Assembly (NCBI RefSeq): GCF_002967765.1
Contig: NZ_PUHY01000010.1
Location: 1-64,000, forward strand
Length of the DNA: 64,000 nt
Direction of reading: 5' to 3'
Source: Blastopirellula marina
Lineage (GTDB): Bacteria; Planctomycetota; Planctomycetia; Pirellulales; Pirellulaceae
Below are positions 62,145 to 64,000 of the stretch, one piece after another; the first letter of the stretch is position 1; each line of letters opens with the position of its first letter. The notes beneath the pieces were generated by a model. That model did not search any database, was not told the origin of the DNA, and was given only the letters and a program-made list of their open reading frames with translations. Both the position numbers and the translations under genes were made by a program.

Positions 62145-63155
62145 CTAGTCCCAAACTTCTTCAGCAAGCGAGGCCAAGGCGTATGCAGGGGCACACCGAG
62201 CCGCGTTTGCCCCGATCAAGTCCGTTAAATACTCGCGATGCGTGACAACACCGGCTGCATCGAGGGCCGCTTCCGCCAGGAAGTCACCATGGCCACTGAT
62301 CACCGTCATTTCGACATTAATCTTATGCGCTTCCACCACCTGGCGAACCGCTTTGGCAATTTTGCGGACCATGATCGAGTTGAGTTCGCGGGCGATCTCG
62401 TTGATCTCGGTCCAGGTTACTTCGTCCCCATCGGCACAGATGATTCGTGCGAGTCTCGTCTTAGCAAACTCGCGAGTCGCCGCTCGTCCGTCGGCAGTGC
62501 TGTGATTCTCTGGCTCGTCATCTAACAGACCAAGTGCCAGAAAGACATCGAGCGAGGTGGCAAACCACTCGTTAGCCGTGGGGCACATTTTACCACGGAA
62601 GGTAACCTGGTCGGAGATTCCACAGGTCGGCGTCCGTTCGACACCGAGATAGTAAAGTTCGCCGGACAGAAGTCGATCGAGGTCAGAACGGCAGGTGCTT
62701 GCGACCTTGCCTTCGACAATCGGAATGATGTCGGTCGTCGTCGAACCAACATCGACAACCAAGCCACTTTTCCCCTGAAACATCCGACCTGCGTAGCTTC
62801 CCAAAGCATGCCAATTGGCAGCGGCGGCGGAATGGGGATCAAGGATAGCGTCGTCAAGTGAGACAAGCTTCCCAGTTACGGTGTAGACTCGCAGTGGATA
62901 GTCTGCGAAGACGTCGCGAATGGAAGCGAGGACAAAGCGAACGCCTTCCGACTTCGATCCGAAGCAGTCAGCTAATTCGGCGGTCATGGTCACAACCACG
63001 CGGTCAAAAACCGGCGCCATTCCCAAAACATGCTCCAAGCTGGCGATCAGGTCGTTCTTTTTCGACCAGATAGGAAAAGGGAACGAATGAGCGAATCCTT
63101 CGCCCGTGGCAATTTTTATGTTGGCCCCGCCAACATCGACGCCGAGGACCGCCAT
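62145..63155 (-). CDS. mfnF: Hydantoinase/oxoprolinase-fold protein, MfnF-like (H4MPT-linked C1 transfer)
   Basis: 336 residues of ASKHA-type fold. The start VLGVDVGGANIKIATGEGFA and the second phosphate motif GLVVDVGSTTTDIIPIVEGK are typical of the family annotated as H4MPT-linked C1-transfer pathway protein; TCGISDQVTFRGKMCPTANE and ISGHGDFLAEAALDAAG add support. MfnF joins the furan and tyramine parts of methanofuran. ATG 63155 has ggaag upstream. It forms a tight cluster with the mfnE- and mfnD-like genes, so a common transcript is likely. Confidence 0.78.
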   Translation of the reverse strand: MAVLGVDVGGANIKIATGEGFAHSFPFPIWSKKNDLIASLEHVLGMAPVFDRVVVTMTAELADCFGSKSEGVRFVLASIRDVFADYPLRVYTVTGKLVSLDDAILDPHSAAAANWHALGSYAGRMFQGKSGLVVDVGSTTTDIIPIVEGKVASTCRSDLDRLLSGELYYLGVERTPTCGISDQVTFRGKMCPTANEWFATSLDVFLALGLLDDEPENHSTADGRAATREFAKTRLARIICADGDEVTWTEINEIARELNSIMVRKIAKAVRQVVEAHKINVEMTVISGHGDFLAEAALDAAGVVTHREYLTDLIGANAARCAPAYALASLAEEVWD

Positions 63156-63174
63156 AAGCTTCCCGCTTCCTCAA

Positions 63175-64000
63175 TCAGTGAATTTCAAAATCAACACCTC
63201 CGCATCCAGGTTGCGGAACAAACGCCTTGCCTGCGGCAACATCCAGCATCGATTGAGCCAAGTTGTTCTTCAGTAGCAGACGCAAGCCAACGTAGGAGCT
63301 TGTCAGGCGAGGATTAACTTCAACCGCGACATCCTCCGTCCCGTCGGGACAAGGCCCCAAGATCATATCAAGCCCGACATAGCCGTTAAAAGGGGGAAAG
63401 GACCTAATTGCTTGTCCTGTAAGGCGATGCGCTCGCTCGAGAAGTGGTTCGGGAAGGGGTAAGCTTCCTCCATGATACTTAAAACCTTTACTTAGACGTT
63501 GATACCCTGCCGGTAATGGCACGATATCGCCCCCTGAACCGAGCACGGCGCAGCTAACCGGTGCACCACAAACCTTTGGCTGTATGAGAATCTTTTCGTT
63601 TGGCTCAACTTCGGCTTTGACTTGTTTTCCCATTTTCCAACAAACTACTTCCTCGGAACCAGCTCCGTCGCGTGGTTTGGTGACCACTGGAAGGTTTCGC
63701 AAGTGATGCCAACTGGCGATATCGCCAACGAAGTAGGTCTCGATAGTGGGGACGCCAGCGGCCAGCCAATGCTGGTAAGTCTTCCACTTACAAGTCGCGA
63801 GCTCGACGAAATCTGAGCCAGGACTCAACAATCGCCCCTCATGGGCTTCGGTCCATTGCGTTCGCTCTAGCAGCAGACCATCGAACTCAGGGGCAATTAC
63901 CAAGGTCGCCTCGGTCGAACGGACGGCCTCGACGAATGTCTCGTGTTCTTCTTGCGCGCTGCGAACGACAATTTGCTTATTAGCAGCGACCGAGAGAGGC
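63175..64000 (-). CDS. mfnD: ATP-grasp protein, MfnD-like tyramine-glutamate ligase (partial, runs off the window)
   Basis: At least 275 residues; the frame is open to the window edge, so the N-terminus is missing. ATP-grasp features: LVIAPEFDGLLLERTQW, a VVTKPRDGAGSEEVVCWK Gly loop, a central NEKILIQPKVCGAPVSCAVL, and EVNPRLTSSYVGLRLLLK with the metal-binding Glu/Asn. The neighbours resembling mfnF and mfnE make MfnD (tyramine-glutamate ligase) the likely identity; other ATP-grasp ligases of similar length cannot be excluded. A TTG at 63903 is an internal start candidate, but the frame continues above it with plausible residues. The stop is 20 bases before the mfnF-like start. Confidence 0.65.
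   Translation of the reverse strand, partial: PLSVAANKQIVVRSAQEEHETFVEAVRSTEATLVIAPEFDGLLLERTQWTEAHEGRLLSPGSDFVELATCKWKTYQHWLAAGVPTIETYFVGDIASWHHLRNLPVVTKPRDGAGSEEVVCWKMGKQVKAEVEPNEKILIQPKVCGAPVSCAVLGSGGDIVPLPAGYQRLSKGFKYHGGSLPLPEPLLERAHRLTGQAIRSFPPFNGYVGLDMILGPCPDGTEDVAVEVNPRLTSSYVGLRLLLKNNLAQSMLDVAAGKAFVPQPGCGGVDFEIH

Overview
The window looks like a chromosomal segment of a planctomycete, most likely of the Pirellulaceae (Blastopirellula/Bremerella/Rhodopirellula type). This is inferred from gene content, not from a database search: Ser/Thr kinases with the planctomycete-style N-terminal helical domain, a DUF1598-type exported protein, long PQQ-like propeller proteins, a zinc-ribbon ExbD, a MoxR/DUF58/BatA locus extended by very large membrane proteins, FHA-GAF-sigma54 regulation and bacterial methanofuran-type (mfn) genes. 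I see no insertion sequence, prophage, integrase or CRISPR array; the region reads as vertically inherited core and lineage-specific sequence.

Layout. 1-360: 3' end of 23S rRNA, 5S rRNA and its terminator. 431-9429: housekeeping and orphan genes (SUFU-domain protein, methyltransferase, ECF sigma factor with a membrane regulator, Maf, RluA-type pseudouridine synthase, membrane-anchored Ser/Thr kinase, HEAT-like protein). 9538-21457 (minus): an eight-gene operon with a prenyltransferase-repeat protein, a TonB-like single-pass protein, ExbB, ExbD, a zinc-ribbon ExbD, a membrane-anchored beta-propeller, a TPR/solute-binding fusion and an unknown exported protein. 21835-22436: tRNA-Phe with a clear promoter, a bidirectional terminator and an HU-type protein. 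22860-27680: a 1606-residue propeller/TPR protein. 27844-46343 (plus): MoxR, DUF58, two VWA membrane proteins, two long coiled-coil/low-complexity proteins, a small poly-Q protein, an NPCBM-like protein and three HtrA-family proteins, of which only the first keeps a catalytic triad. 46404-57407: metabolic and accessory genes (sugar isomerase-like, Gfo/Idh/MocA oxidoreductases, DoxX, MATE, hydroxyacid dehydrogenase, second Ser/Thr kinase, thioredoxin, CheX-like). 57575-61466: FHA-GAF-AAA+ sigma54 activator and a DUF1598 protein. 61532-64000 (minus): three genes resembling mfnE, mfnF and mfnD.

How the genes fit together. The two large operons both look like cell-envelope machines. The minus-strand one carries a proton-motive-force motor (ExbB/ExbD) but no recognisable TonB or ABC permease, and its partners are lineage-specific; it is the best candidate here for an undescribed system. 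The plus-strand one joins a MoxR-type chaperone ATPase and VWA proteins to periplasmic quality-control proteins (HtrA plus two degenerate paralogues). A Ser/Thr kinase at 6837 and the membrane propeller at 13457 appear to share an N-terminal domain, which may link signalling to the first system. All functional statements rest on motif recognition by eye; no alignment or search was run.
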